A stretch of DNA of 64,000 bases from C7867-006 sp035438705 (GTDB lineage: Bacteria > Patescibacteriota > Minisyncoccia > Phycocordibacterales > DATDWN01). The notes under the pieces were generated by a model. The model did not search any database. It was given only the letters and a program-made list of their open reading frames with translations, and was not told the DNA's origin. This document shows positions 50,767-59,063 of the stretch, one piece after another. Each line of letters opens with the position of its first letter. Position 1 is the stretch's first letter. The DNA lies in NCBI GenBank assembly GCA_035438705.1, contig DAORIV010000001.1, positions 1 through 64,000 of the forward strand. The letters are read 5' to 3'. The translations under genes and the position numbers were made by a program.

Positions 50767-50846
50767 ATTTTTTTTATTAACATCTTATCCAGATATTTAT
50801 ATCATTTTGTTTGATACTAAAATTCTTAAGATATATAATATGTGTT

Positions 50847-53800
50847 ATGAGTCTCTCTACTTCTGAAGATTATACTCCACATAGTGGTAATGAAAGAGTG
50901 ATTGATCTAGATCATCTAGATGATTTGCCATTAAATGTAAAACAAGATGATAAAGATGTTTTGGGTGATTTTGATATCTTACATAAACAACTAGACCCTG
51001 AAGAAAGAAAATCCGCAGTCGTACATGATTTTTCTGCATATAAAAAACCAACAGAAATAATTGAAGGACCAGTTTCAGAATCTATTGACGGTTTAGATAT
51101 CGAAGATTTGAGAACTAAAATTAATTCTAATTTAGAAGATAATAATTTTGATGCTGCATACAATATAATTCAAAAAATTGACAGTGAAAGTGTTTTACAT
51201 GCTGTTTTAAGTGAAGCTATCACTTTTCTCATAAGAAAAAAAGAATTTTCAGTTGCAAAGAAATTTGTGCGACTTATTCATAACATGGACGTGTACACGA
51301 CTGAACTTAATTACATATTGGAGAAAGAGAGGAATACTGACCCACTTTCAGATTTTAAATCTCAAAATGACGAGGTGGTGGTAAATAAAATTGAAATTAA
51401 AAAACCAAAAAAAGAAGTTGAACCGGTTTTTGCAAATACTGAGAAGGGAAGCATTTCGGATATTAATGAACGCACAATTGACGAGACTAACGAGGAACTT
51501 ATCTCTGATGAAGATTATGATAATTTTGTTAAAAAAGGTGATGTCTCAGGCGATATACTGGTAAACATAGCTGACAGAATGGCAAGAGGAGAAAAAACAA
51601 CTGAAAGAGAGCTGGCTATTTACCAAACCTTTGGCCCAAAAATTGAATTACTTTTGAGGAATAGAAAAGGTGATAAAGAAGCTGTGGTTGAAGGGGAAAC
51701 TGTGGAAACAGAAGACTCACATGAGGTTGTTCCTTCAGTACCAGAAGTAAGTAGTAGTATTGAAAACACCGAAAAACTAGAAAAAGATCTTGAGGATTCT
51801 AGAAAAGAATTTGTTGCACAAGAAGCTGTTTGGAGGGCAAAAAACCAACAAAGTAAAAGTTGGTTTAGAAAAAATGTTCTAGGGAATTTAGGTATGGACA
51901 AACAAACTCCTTTAATCCCAGAACAATCAGAGCTTGAAGAAGCCAGAATTGTGTATAATCTCGCAAAGAAAAATAAACTTAGAGAAACTATAGGTATGGG
52001 GGACATCACTGTCTTATTAGAAGAAACAGAAAGAGAAAGAAAGACTCTCGAATCTTTAAAGTCTAGTTATTCACCAAAAGTTATTAAAGAGTCCCAACTT
52101 AATAGAGATATAAGAACTGGTTTTTTGGGACTTAATTCAAAAGAAGAAGATGGGGTTGTGTACGAAGTGGAAAAGGGAGTGTTTGCAGAAAAGTTTGAAT
52201 CTATGTCCCAAAAAGCCATGGATAAATGGTCTAAACTTCCTAAGCCAGTTCAGATAGCTACAAGTACAGCACTTGTTACTGGAACAAGCTTTACATTTGG
52301 TTTAGCTGCAGCAGCAGGCCCTTTGGGTTATGCAGGATATAGAGTTGCAAAAAGTGCACTATTTGGAGGAGTAGTAGCTCAACCACTTGGAAAATTTGTT
52401 GACAATATACACAATAGAAAAAATAAAGCTTCAGAAGAAGAAAGTCTGGAAGAATTTTCAGAGGGGATAAATATAGATAATTTTGAAGAAAAAGAAGCAG
52501 AAAGAATGGCTCGAGATGAAAAGATGGTGGATGAAAAGAAAAAGCAGAGATTTGTAAAGGCAATGACAAAAGTTGCTGCGGGAGGAATAGTATCTGCTGG
52601 AATGGAAATGAGCGGTGCATCTAGTTTACTTTTTGATAAGGGAGACATAGACCTTCCTGGAAAAGGCACACTAAATGTTCCAAATGATTTCGGAGATGTA
52701 GATAAAAATTTAGATAAATTAGAAAAATTCAGACTAAATGCAAAAGAAGTTTTACCTACAGATGATAAATTAGATAACCTTCAGGAGTTTAAGCCTGCAG
52801 TTTCAAGTAATTTGGATACAACACAAGTAGTAAATGAAGCACCTTCAGACCTAATTATCCAGGATATTCATAATCTAAAGGCACAGATAATGTCACAGTA
52901 TGGGGGAGAGGTACCAGATAGTCTAAAGCCAATCATGGAAAAAACTCCAAAAGAATTAATAAAAATATTTGATTTCAATAATCCAGGTAATACTGATTTT
53001 AAACCTGGTGTAGATACTGAGGATTTAACTATAGATAGTAATGGAAATGTTTATTATGTACACCAAGATGGAAGCAGGCAAACTCTTTTTGATTCACAAA
53101 AAGGAAAATTTTACCGATTTGATGGCACTGAAGCTGAAAAAACTATTTCTAGTATAGGAACTGATGGTTCAGAGATTTATCCAAATGGTCAGATAGGAGA
53201 TAAAGTTTATTCCAAACTAGATTTTGGAGGAAATAAGATTTTGACACCAGATCCTGTTGTTCAGACTGTTGGAACAGAAGTGCTGGAGGGTGATCCAATT
53301 TTCAAAACTGAAGCTGTCTCTGTTTTGGATGTGAAAGATACCACCGAAGAAGAAGTAGCAAATAACACAGTTTCTCACACAGAACTTTCACAGGGTAAAT
53401 CTGTAGATGTATTCAGAATGGGAGAAGATAAAATTGTTTCATATGATGGGGCAAGAATTGGTCAGGAGGTATTACAAAATGGTAAAAAAACTCTAGTTCT
53501 TGATGATACTTACCAAGACGGTGAACAGTATAGAAGTACAAGAGAAGCTTTTTCAAAAGCATTTGAGGCAAATGCAACAGTGGAAAACGTTGGTACGAAT
53601 CCAATAGCAGAATCTTTTGAAGGTGGTAAAATATATATTACATACAACATTCCAAACGATCCTAATTCAGTTAGAGTTTATTTAAATGGTAAAGAGATAG
53701 CAGTTGGAGATACTACAGTCGTTGATAGTAAGGGAATTCCAAAGATAAAAATGCATGGCAATTTAAAAGGGGGTTGGTTTCTTGTCGACAATGCGTACGA

Positions 53801-53861
53801 GAGGGCTTTCAAGCACATCGATAAGTTGATAAAAGCTGGCACTTTTAATTTTAAGAATTAA
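50847..53861 (+). CDS. 1004-residue protein of unknown function
   Basis: Start chosen at ATG 50847, because TATAAT (50834-50839) ends 7 nt upstream; a TTG-initiated extension from 50811 would run across the -10. The first 400 residues are acidic and helical. A coiled-coil-like stretch (EKLEKDLEDSRKEFVAQEAVWRAK) lies at about 310, and one or two hydrophobic segments at about 475-510 (IATSTALVTGTSFTFGLAAAA). The C-terminal half is a low-hydrophobicity beta-rich region ending in a domain with GGWFLVDNAYERAFKHIDKL. No enzyme motif is seen. A cell-envelope or cytoskeletal role is guesswork. The 98-aa gene follows 4 nt later. Confidence 0.6.
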   Translation: MSLSTSEDYTPHSGNERVIDLDHLDDLPLNVKQDDKDVLGDFDILHKQLDPEERKSAVVHDFSAYKKPTEIIEGPVSESIDGLDIEDLRTKINSNLEDNNFDAAYNIIQKIDSESVLHAVLSEAITFLIRKKEFSVAKKFVRLIHNMDVYTTELNYILEKERNTDPLSDFKSQNDEVVVNKIEIKKPKKEVEPVFANTEKGSISDINERTIDETNEELISDEDYDNFVKKGDVSGDILVNIADRMARGEKTTERELAIYQTFGPKIELLLRNRKGDKEAVVEGETVETEDSHEVVPSVPEVSSSIENTEKLEKDLEDSRKEFVAQEAVWRAKNQQSKSWFRKNVLGNLGMDKQTPLIPEQSELEEARIVYNLAKKNKLRETIGMGDITVLLEETERERKTLESLKSSYSPKVIKESQLNRDIRTGFLGLNSKEEDGVVYEVEKGVFAEKFESMSQKAMDKWSKLPKPVQIATSTALVTGTSFTFGLAAAAGPLGYAGYRVAKSALFGGVVAQPLGKFVDNIHNRKNKASEEESLEEFSEGINIDNFEEKEAERMARDEKMVDEKKKQRFVKAMTKVAAGGIVSAGMEMSGASSLLFDKGDIDLPGKGTLNVPNDFGDVDKNLDKLEKFRLNAKEVLPTDDKLDNLQEFKPAVSSNLDTTQVVNEAPSDLIIQDIHNLKAQIMSQYGGEVPDSLKPIMEKTPKELIKIFDFNNPGNTDFKPGVDTEDLTIDSNGNVYYVHQDGSRQTLFDSQKGKFYRFDGTEAEKTISSIGTDGSEIYPNGQIGDKVYSKLDFGGNKILTPDPVVQTVGTEVLEGDPIFKTEAVSVLDVKDTTEEEVANNTVSHTELSQGKSVDVFRMGEDKIVSYDGARIGQEVLQNGKKTLVLDDTYQDGEQYRSTREAFSKAFEANATVENVGTNPIAESFEGGKIYITYNIPNDPNSVRVYLNGKEIAVGDTTVVDSKGIPKIKMHGNLKGGWFLVDNAYERAFKHIDKLIKAGTFNFKN

Positions 53862-53864
53862 TAC

Positions 53865-54161
53865 ATGAAAAACATTTTACCAAACGACATAATCAAAGAG
53901 TGGGGATTGCAATCTTTGCCACAAGAAAAACAACTTGAAATGGTTGAAAGAATAGGGAAGATAATATATCAAGCTCTTATGGTCAGATCATTAGACATAC
54001 TTTCTTTAGACGAGCAGGAAGAATTTGACGAGCTGTTAGATCAAGATTCGACTACTCCAGATGATGTTTTGGGTTTTTTACAAAAGAAAATCAAGAATTT
54101 CGACAAGATAGTTTTGGAGGAAAGAAGGAGTCTAAAAAATGATTTATTGATTGAGGTTTGA
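53865..54161 (+). CDS. Small helical protein downstream of the large unknown protein
   Basis: 98 residues, all helical: NDIIKEWGLQSLPQEKQLEMVERIGKIIYQAL, then LDEQEEFDELLDQD and DDVLGFLQKKIKNFDKIV. The pattern resembles small DUF5663-like proteins of CPR genomes, a tentative match by appearance. Close spacing (3 nt) suggests co-translation with the 1004-aa gene. Confidence 0.55.
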   Translation: MKNILPNDIIKEWGLQSLPQEKQLEMVERIGKIIYQALMVRSLDILSLDEQEEFDELLDQDSTTPDDVLGFLQKKIKNFDKIVLEERRSLKNDLLIEV

Positions 54162-54164
54162 GGT

Positions 54165-54193
54165 TTGACTATTTCATTATTTTTGTCTAGTAT
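54165..54193 (+). promoter_or_regulatory. tuf promoter
   Basis: TTGACT (54165-54170), 17-nt spacer, TAGTAT (54188-54193). The -35 lies just after the end of the 98-aa gene. Leader of about 150 nt. Confidence 0.75.
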
Positions 54194-54313
54194 AGTAATG
54201 CCGTCGGTGTTTTTTTGCATACGGTCCATTTTTAAGTTCCCAAAATTCAGGTTTTCTCGAACACTGAGTTTTTGGAATTTCTCTCTGGTATTTATATACA
54301 GGAGGAAGACAAA

Positions 54314-54334
54314 ATGGCAATTATTAATTATTAA
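54314..54334 (+). CDS. Six-codon upstream ORF in the tuf leader
   Basis: ATG to TAA, encoding MAIINY, preceded by AGGAGG 8 nt upstream, the strongest Shine-Dalgarno in this section. The tuf ATG follows only 16 nt after its stop and has no Shine-Dalgarno of its own. A leader hairpin (TTCC-AAAA / TTTT-GGAA type arms, about 54235-54280) precedes it. Translation of the uORF could help ribosomes reach tuf by reinitiation or control it. Confidence 0.45.
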   Translation: MAIINY

Positions 54335-54350
54335 TTAATTTATAAATATT

Positions 54351-55547
54351 ATGGCAGATTTTGATAGATCAAAACCTCACATAAACGTGGGAACAATTGG
54401 TCACGTTGACCATGGAAAGACAACATTAACAGCAGCTATCCTAAACACATTGGGTAGACAAGGAGCAGGCTACAGCGCAAAAGTTGTAGGTATCGATGGT
54501 ATCGATAAAGCTCCTGAAGAAAAAGCAAGAGGAATCACTATTGCTCTTTCTCACAACGAGTATGAGACACCTACAAGACACTATGCTCACGTAGATGCTC
54601 CAGGACACGCCGACTACATCAAGAACATGATTACTGGTGCCGCTCAAATGGATGGTGCCATCCTAGTGGTTGCTGCAACTGATGGAGTTATGCCACAAAC
54701 AAGAGAACACGTTCTTTTGGCAAAACAAGTTGGAGTACCAAAACTTATCGTATTCCTAAACAAATGCGACATGGTACCTGATAAGGAGCTTATTGATCTA
54801 GTTGAAGAGGAAGTTCGAGAGTTGCTTACAAAACAAGGTTTCGACGGAGCAGGAGCTCCAGTTATCAGAGGTTCAGGACTAAAAGCTCTTGAGTCAGCTA
54901 ATAATGATGATGAATGGGCAAAGAAGGTTCTAGAGCTTGCAAACGCACTAGATACATACTTCCCAGTTCCAGAAAGAGATCTTGATAAACCATTCCTAAT
55001 GCCAGTTGAAGACATCTTCTCAATTGAAGGAAGAGGAACAGTGGTAACAGGAAGAATTGAAAGAGGAATTGTTAAGGTTGGAGAGGAAATTGAATGTGTT
55101 GGTCTACACGAGACACAAAAATACACAGTTACTGGTATTGAAATGTTCAATAAATCTCTACAACAAGGACAAGCTGGAGATAACGCAGGTATCCTACTTA
55201 GAGGTGCTTCAAAGGATGGTGTTCACAGAGGACAAGTTCTTGCTAAGCCAAAATCTGTAACTCCTCACACAGAATTTACAGCTGAGGTGTACATCCTAAA
55301 GAAAGAGGAAGGAGGAAGACACACTCCATTCTTCTCTGGATACAAACCACAATTCTACATCAGAACAACAGACGTTACAGGAGATGTGACTCTAAATGAA
55401 GGAGTAGAAATGGTTATGCCAGGAGACCAAGTAACTTTCAAAGTTAAACTTGTTGCCCCAGTAGCTCTAGAAGACAACACTAAGTTTGCTATTAGAGAGG
55501 GAGGTAAGACTGTGGGAGCGGGAGTTGTAACTAAAATTATAGCCTAA
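54351..55547 (+). CDS. tuf: Elongation factor Tu
   Basis: 398 residues. G1 IGHVDHGKTTLTAAI, G3 DAPGHADYIKNMITG, G4 LNKCDMV, with RGITIALSHNEYE as switch I. Domains II and III complete, ending REGGKTVGAGVVTKIIA. Carries aminoacyl-tRNA to the ribosome. Promoter TTGACT/TAGTAT and a long leader with uORF; perfect terminator at 55586-55621. Confidence 0.98.
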   Translation: MADFDRSKPHINVGTIGHVDHGKTTLTAAILNTLGRQGAGYSAKVVGIDGIDKAPEEKARGITIALSHNEYETPTRHYAHVDAPGHADYIKNMITGAAQMDGAILVVAATDGVMPQTREHVLLAKQVGVPKLIVFLNKCDMVPDKELIDLVEEEVRELLTKQGFDGAGAPVIRGSGLKALESANNDDEWAKKVLELANALDTYFPVPERDLDKPFLMPVEDIFSIEGRGTVVTGRIERGIVKVGEEIECVGLHETQKYTVTGIEMFNKSLQQGQAGDNAGILLRGASKDGVHRGQVLAKPKSVTPHTEFTAEVYILKKEEGGRHTPFFSGYKPQFYIRTTDVTGDVTLNEGVEMVMPGDQVTFKVKLVAPVALEDNTKFAIREGGKTVGAGVVTKIIA

Positions 55548-55585
55548 GCCACAGCGTTTCCAAATTTGGTCAATCTCATTGGCTA

Positions 55586-55621
55586 ATATCAAAAAACCAC
55601 CATGAGGTGGTTTTTTGATAT
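55586..55621 (+). terminator. Terminator after tuf
   Basis: ATATCAAAAAACCACC atga GGTGGTTTTTTGATAT, 16-bp perfect stem. Confidence 0.93.
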
Positions 55622-55636
55622 TTATAATAAAAACAC

Positions 55637-55665
55637 TTGAAATAAAAACACATATCTGTTAGTAT
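55637..55665 (+). promoter_or_regulatory. rpsJ promoter
   Basis: TTGAAA (55637-55642), 17-nt spacer, TAGTAT (55660-55665). Confidence 0.75.
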
Positions 55666-55687
55666 TCTGAAATCAACAAATTGACAT

Positions 55688-56065
55688 ATGGCAACTAAAG
55701 AAACAACAAAAAAAGCACCTGCAAAGAAAGCTGTAAAAGCTAAATCTAACCCAGATGTTATTTCAAAACTTAGAATACGTGTAAGAGCTTATGAATATAA
55801 GATTCTAGATGTTTCTGTAAGACAAATCATAGATACAGCTCTTAGATATGATGCTAAAGTAGAGGGTCCTATACCACTTCCTACTGAAGTTAAGAAATAC
55901 ACTGTAAACCGATCATCATTCGTTTACAAAAACGCTAGAGAGCAGTTTGAGATGCGAGTTCACAAGAGAGTTATCGACATACTAAACCCAACTCCAAAGA
56001 TTATGGAGGCACTGACAAACTTGTCGCTACCTTCAGGAGTAAACATCGACGTAAAGATAATCTAA
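55688..56065 (+). CDS. rpsJ: 30S ribosomal protein S10
   Basis: 125 residues. KLRIRVRAYEYKILDVSVRQIIDTALRYD and GPIPLPTEVKKYTVNRSSFVYKNAREQFEMRVHKR are S10. A Lys/Ala-rich N-terminal extension of about 20 residues precedes the conserved part. Usually heads the S10 operon, but here a terminator, an orphan small gene and a new promoter separate it from rplC. Confidence 0.96.
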   Translation: MATKETTKKAPAKKAVKAKSNPDVISKLRIRVRAYEYKILDVSVRQIIDTALRYDAKVEGPIPLPTEVKKYTVNRSSFVYKNAREQFEMRVHKRVIDILNPTPKIMEALTNLSLPSGVNIDVKII

Positions 56066-56097
56066 ACTAAAAACCACCGGTAGGTGGTTTTTAGTTT
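56064..56097 (+). terminator. Terminator after rpsJ
   Basis: AAACTAAAAACCACC ggta GGTGGTTTTTAGTTT, 15-bp perfect stem overlapping the stop codon. Confidence 0.93.
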
Positions 56098-56130
56098 TGT
56101 TTATGATAATGTGATTTGGGGTTATTAATA

Positions 56131-56355
56131 GTGCACAAACTTATAATTGGGAGTTTTACCAAGCGAGAAATTGGCGAGGTATATACATCTCTAACTGATC
56201 ACAGAAGAATTCTTCACAAAGGTCAGAGGTTTAAAGTTGTAGGTATAAGTAATCTAGAAGATTGGATTGCTTGCATGAAAGCTTTGGGCAGTGAGCCTTA
56301 CTGGGAAGAGATTGCTATACCTTGTGATTTTTACTACGAAATTGAAACGGACTGA
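56131..56355 (+). CDS. Small hypothetical protein
   Basis: 74 residues from GTG at 56131 (HKLIIGSFTKREIGEVYTSL) or 79 from TTG at 56116. A GATAAT -10 at 56105-56110 lies close upstream. The sequence looks like a small mixed alpha/beta protein with VVGISNLEDWIACMKALG. No motif recognised. It sits between rpsJ and rplC with its own terminator, like the other small orphan genes here. Confidence 0.5.
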   Translation: MHKLIIGSFTKREIGEVYTSLTDHRRILHKGQRFKVVGISNLEDWIACMKALGSEPYWEEIAIPCDFYYEIETD

Positions 56356-56380
56356 CAGGTGTTGTCGGTCCGTTTTCTTT
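56346..56380 (+). terminator. Terminator after small gene
   Basis: ACGGAC-GAC aggtgtt GTC-GTCCGT followed by TTTTCTTTT; the stem includes the stop codon region. Confidence 0.75.
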
Positions 56381-56386
56381 TAGGAC

Positions 56387-56415
56387 TTGATATTAAATTC
56401 ACTTTCTGCTAATGT
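56387..56415 (+). promoter_or_regulatory. rplC operon promoter
   Basis: TTGATA (56387-56392), 17-nt spacer, TAATGT (56410-56415). Confidence 0.65.
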
Positions 56416-56421
56416 ATGCAA

Positions 56422-56525
56422 ATCGCCTTTTGGGGCTAGTTTTGAAGGAGACTATCGATGGGCAATGTTGAGGAAAATCTTTCCTCGTTACTGTCCGAAA
56501 AATGTCTCCAAATTAAATAAATAAT
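56422..56525 (+). promoter_or_regulatory. Structured leader of rplC
   Basis: Three stacked helices: outer GGAGAC / GTCTCC (56447-56452, 56504-56509), middle GGGCAATGTT / GTTACTGTCC-type pairing, inner GAGGAAA / TTTCCTC (56470-56486). Resembles a ribosomal-protein autoregulatory leader. Confidence 0.6.
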
Positions 56526-57134
56526 ATGAAATTTTTATTGGGTACAAAAGTAAATATGACACAAATCTTCGATGAGAAGGGTATTGTGCATCCTGCAACT
56601 GTTATAAAAACAGGTCCTATGACTGTTACTCAAGTAAAGACAGTTGAAACTGATGGATACAATGCTGTCCAAGTAGGTTTTGGTGTAAGAAATGCAAAGA
56701 ATATAAACAAAGCTCTTAAGGGTCATATGAAGGAAGGAAATTTTGCAAACTTAGTAGAATTCAGATTGGATGATGTTTCTGGATTTAAAGTTGGAGATGT
56801 TTTACCACTGTCATTTGTTGCAGGAGATGTAGTTACAACTTCAAGTATTTCAAAAGGAAAAGGATTCCAAGGAGGTGTTAAGAGACACGGTTTCAAAGGA
56901 GGTCCAAGATCTCACGGTCAAAAGCACTCAGAGAGAGAACCAGGTTCACTTGGAGGAGGAGGAAGAGATGGAGGAAGAGTTGCTAAGGGAAAGAGAATGG
57001 CAGGAAGAATGGGTGGGGATGTTATTACCTCAAAAGGTCTTACAATAGTTTCTGTGAATGCAGATACAAATGAAGTATTTGTTAGAGGTGCAGTGGCTGG
57101 TAGAAAAGGAACTCTTGTAGAGATTCTAGGTTAG
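56526..57134 (+). CDS. rplC: 50S ribosomal protein L3
   Basis: 202 residues. FLLGTKVNMTQIFDEKG start and SKGKGFQGGVKRHGFKGGPRSHG, KRMAGRMGGDVIT. The tip loop is the unusual SLGGGGRDGGRV instead of the common GSIG-x-x-x-PGRV, as often seen in CPR. First gene of the S10 operon section with rplD, rplW, rplB. Confidence 0.96.
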   Translation: MKFLLGTKVNMTQIFDEKGIVHPATVIKTGPMTVTQVKTVETDGYNAVQVGFGVRNAKNINKALKGHMKEGNFANLVEFRLDDVSGFKVGDVLPLSFVAGDVVTTSSISKGKGFQGGVKRHGFKGGPRSHGQKHSEREPGSLGGGGRDGGRVAKGKRMAGRMGGDVITSKGLTIVSVNADTNEVFVRGAVAGRKGTLVEILG

Positions 57135-57154
57135 GATAAATAGAAAATAAAAAT

Positions 57155-57826
57155 ATGGAAACAATAGTTTACAACTTAAAAGGAAAAGAAGCGGGAAAGG
57201 TAAAACTACCTGAATCTGTTTTTGGTCTAAAATGGAATGCAGACTTGGTTCACCAGGTTGTAACTTCTATGCAGTCTAGTGCTAGAGTTAATGTTGCTCA
57301 TACTAAAACTAGAGGAGAAGTTTCTGGAGGAGGAAAGAAGCCATGGCAACAAAAGGGAACAGGAAGAGCTAGACATGGTTCTACACGTTCACCTATCTGG
57401 AGACATGGAGGTATTACTCATGGTCCTAGAAATGACAAAGACTATACAAGAAAGATAAACAAGAAAATGAAAGCTAAAGCTTTGTATACTATTCTTTCTG
57501 CAAAATTCTCAAAAGGCCAGATTTTCTTTGTTGATGACCTATCTTTAAAATCAATTAAGACTAAAGATGCCAGAGAGACACTTGCTTCTTTTGCGAAAGT
57601 GGAAGGGTTCAAGGATATTCTTTCAAAGAAGAAAAATTCAGCTTATATTGCTTTATCTAATAAAGACGTAAATACAGAAAAAAGTTTCAGAAATCTAAAC
57701 AACTTACTTGTTGATGAAATTAGAAATATGAGCCCTCTAGATTTGATGAAATATAAATATGTTGTTATCTCTAATCCAGAAAAAGGTCTACCTCAAATAA
57801 CAGAGAAACTTACTGCTAAAAAATAA
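57155..57826 (+). CDS. rplD: 50S ribosomal protein L4
   Basis: 223 residues. The extended loop ARVNVAHTKTRGEVSGGGKKPWQQKGTGRARHGSTRSPIWRHGG lines the exit tunnel. KGLPQITEKL at the end. 20 nt after rplC. In other bacteria L4 represses its own operon via the leader. Confidence 0.96.
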   Translation: METIVYNLKGKEAGKVKLPESVFGLKWNADLVHQVVTSMQSSARVNVAHTKTRGEVSGGGKKPWQQKGTGRARHGSTRSPIWRHGGITHGPRNDKDYTRKINKKMKAKALYTILSAKFSKGQIFFVDDLSLKSIKTKDARETLASFAKVEGFKDILSKKKNSAYIALSNKDVNTEKSFRNLNNLLVDEIRNMSPLDLMKYKYVVISNPEKGLPQITEKLTAKK

Positions 57827-57831
57827 AAATT

Positions 57832-58113
57832 ATGAAGAAAGACTTAAACAAAGTAATAATTCGCCCACACATTACAGAGAAAGCAACAATTTCTTCTGAG
57901 AAATCTGTTTATGTTTTTGAAGTAGATTCAAAATCAACTAAAGCTTCTATAACTAGATCTTTTGAAGAGAAATATAAAATATCTCCAGTAAAAGTTTCAA
58001 CAGTTACAATCCCAGCTAAATCTGTTTTTGTAAGAGGTAAAAAGGGGAGTAAGTCTGGATACAAAAAAGCTTATGTTTATCTAAAACCAGGAACTAAGAT
58101 AGAGAATCTATAA
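57832..58113 (+). CDS. rplW: 50S ribosomal protein L23
   Basis: 93 residues. VIIRPHITEKATISSEKSVYVFEV and KVSTVTIPAKSVFVRGKKGSKSGYKKAYVYL. Exit-tunnel protein and docking site for trigger factor; the PPIase-less trigger factor above keeps its docking motif. 5 nt after rplD. Confidence 0.96.
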   Translation: MKKDLNKVIIRPHITEKATISSEKSVYVFEVDSKSTKASITRSFEEKYKISPVKVSTVTIPAKSVFVRGKKGSKSGYKKAYVYLKPGTKIENL

Positions 58114-58129
58114 TATTTAATACAAGATT

Positions 58130-58972
58130 ATGAAACGATATAAACCAACATCAAAATCACGAAGAGCAATGACCACTATTTCTTTTGGTGATTTTGTAAC
58201 TGTAAATGAGCCAGTTAAGTCTCTAACTCACGGTTTTAGAAGACAAATGGGAAGAAACCATCATGGTAAAGTTACAACTCGACATAAGGGCGGAGGACAC
58301 AAGAGGCTATTTAGAGAGATTGATTTTAGATATAACAAAATAGATGTTCCTTACACTATAAAAACAGTAGAGTATGATCCAAATAGATCAGGATTCATCG
58401 GTCTAGCTCAATATCATGATGGTGAGAAAAGATATGTTCTACTTCCACAATCTGTAAAAGTTGGTGATGTTAGAATTACATCTAGTAATGCTGAGCAAAT
58501 ACCTGGAAACAGACTACAACTTAAAAATATAAACGCTGGTACATTTATATATAACGTAGAAGTTAAGCCAGAAGGTGGGGCTAAACTAGGAAGATCAGCA
58601 GGGAACTATGTAGAACTTGTGGCTAAAGATGCTGGAATGGTAGACATAAAGCTTCCTTCTACTGAAGTTAGAAAAATAAAGGATACTGCTTGGGCATCTA
58701 TCGGAGAAGTTTCAAATAATGAAAACAGATTAGTAAATCTTGGAAAAGCTGGAAGAAGTAGATGGCTTGGTATACGACCTACGGTTAAAGGTACAGCTCA
58801 AAACCCTGTTGACCACCCACACGGAGGAGGAGAAGGAAGACAAGGTAGAGGTAGAAAGAGAGCAATCTCAGTTTATGGTAAACCAACAGGTAAAGGACAA
58901 AAATCTAGAACACCTAAGAAATACTCAAACAAATTCATCGTGTCTCGCCGAAAGGTTGGAAAGAGAAAGTAA
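58130..58972 (+). CDS. rplB: 50S ribosomal protein L2
   Basis: 280 residues. GRNHHGKVTTRHKGGGHKRLFREIDF, GNRLQLKNINAGTFIYNVE, and the peptidyl-transferase region NPVDHPHGGGEGRQGRGRK with the conserved His. Ends SRRKVGKRK. A terminator follows, so rpsS starts a new unit. Confidence 0.97.
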   Translation: MKRYKPTSKSRRAMTTISFGDFVTVNEPVKSLTHGFRRQMGRNHHGKVTTRHKGGGHKRLFREIDFRYNKIDVPYTIKTVEYDPNRSGFIGLAQYHDGEKRYVLLPQSVKVGDVRITSSNAEQIPGNRLQLKNINAGTFIYNVEVKPEGGAKLGRSAGNYVELVAKDAGMVDIKLPSTEVRKIKDTAWASIGEVSNNENRLVNLGKAGRSRWLGIRPTVKGTAQNPVDHPHGGGEGRQGRGRKRAISVYGKPTGKGQKSRTPKKYSNKFIVSRRKVGKRK

Positions 58973-58979
58973 GAGTTTT

Positions 58980-59011
58980 CAAAACAAAAGCGCCGAAAGG
59001 CGTTTTTGTTT
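58980..59011 (+). terminator. Terminator after rplB
   Basis: AAAACAAAA-CGCC gaaa GGCG-TTTTTGTTT; splits the canonical S10 operon. Confidence 0.85.
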
Positions 59012-59028
59012 GAAATAGTGAATAAGTG

Positions 59029-59057
59029 TTGACATTTAACCTGCTTTTGTATAGTAT
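59029..59057 (+). promoter_or_regulatory. rpsS operon promoter
   Basis: TTGACA (59029-59034), 17-nt spacer, TAGTAT (59052-59057). Confidence 0.8.
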
Positions 59058-59063
59058 GACTGG

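Noticed and set aside
55548..55585. TTTCCAAATTTGG palindrome after tuf
   Set aside because: Short, probably part of the tuf 3' end before the strong terminator; not a full repeat copy.
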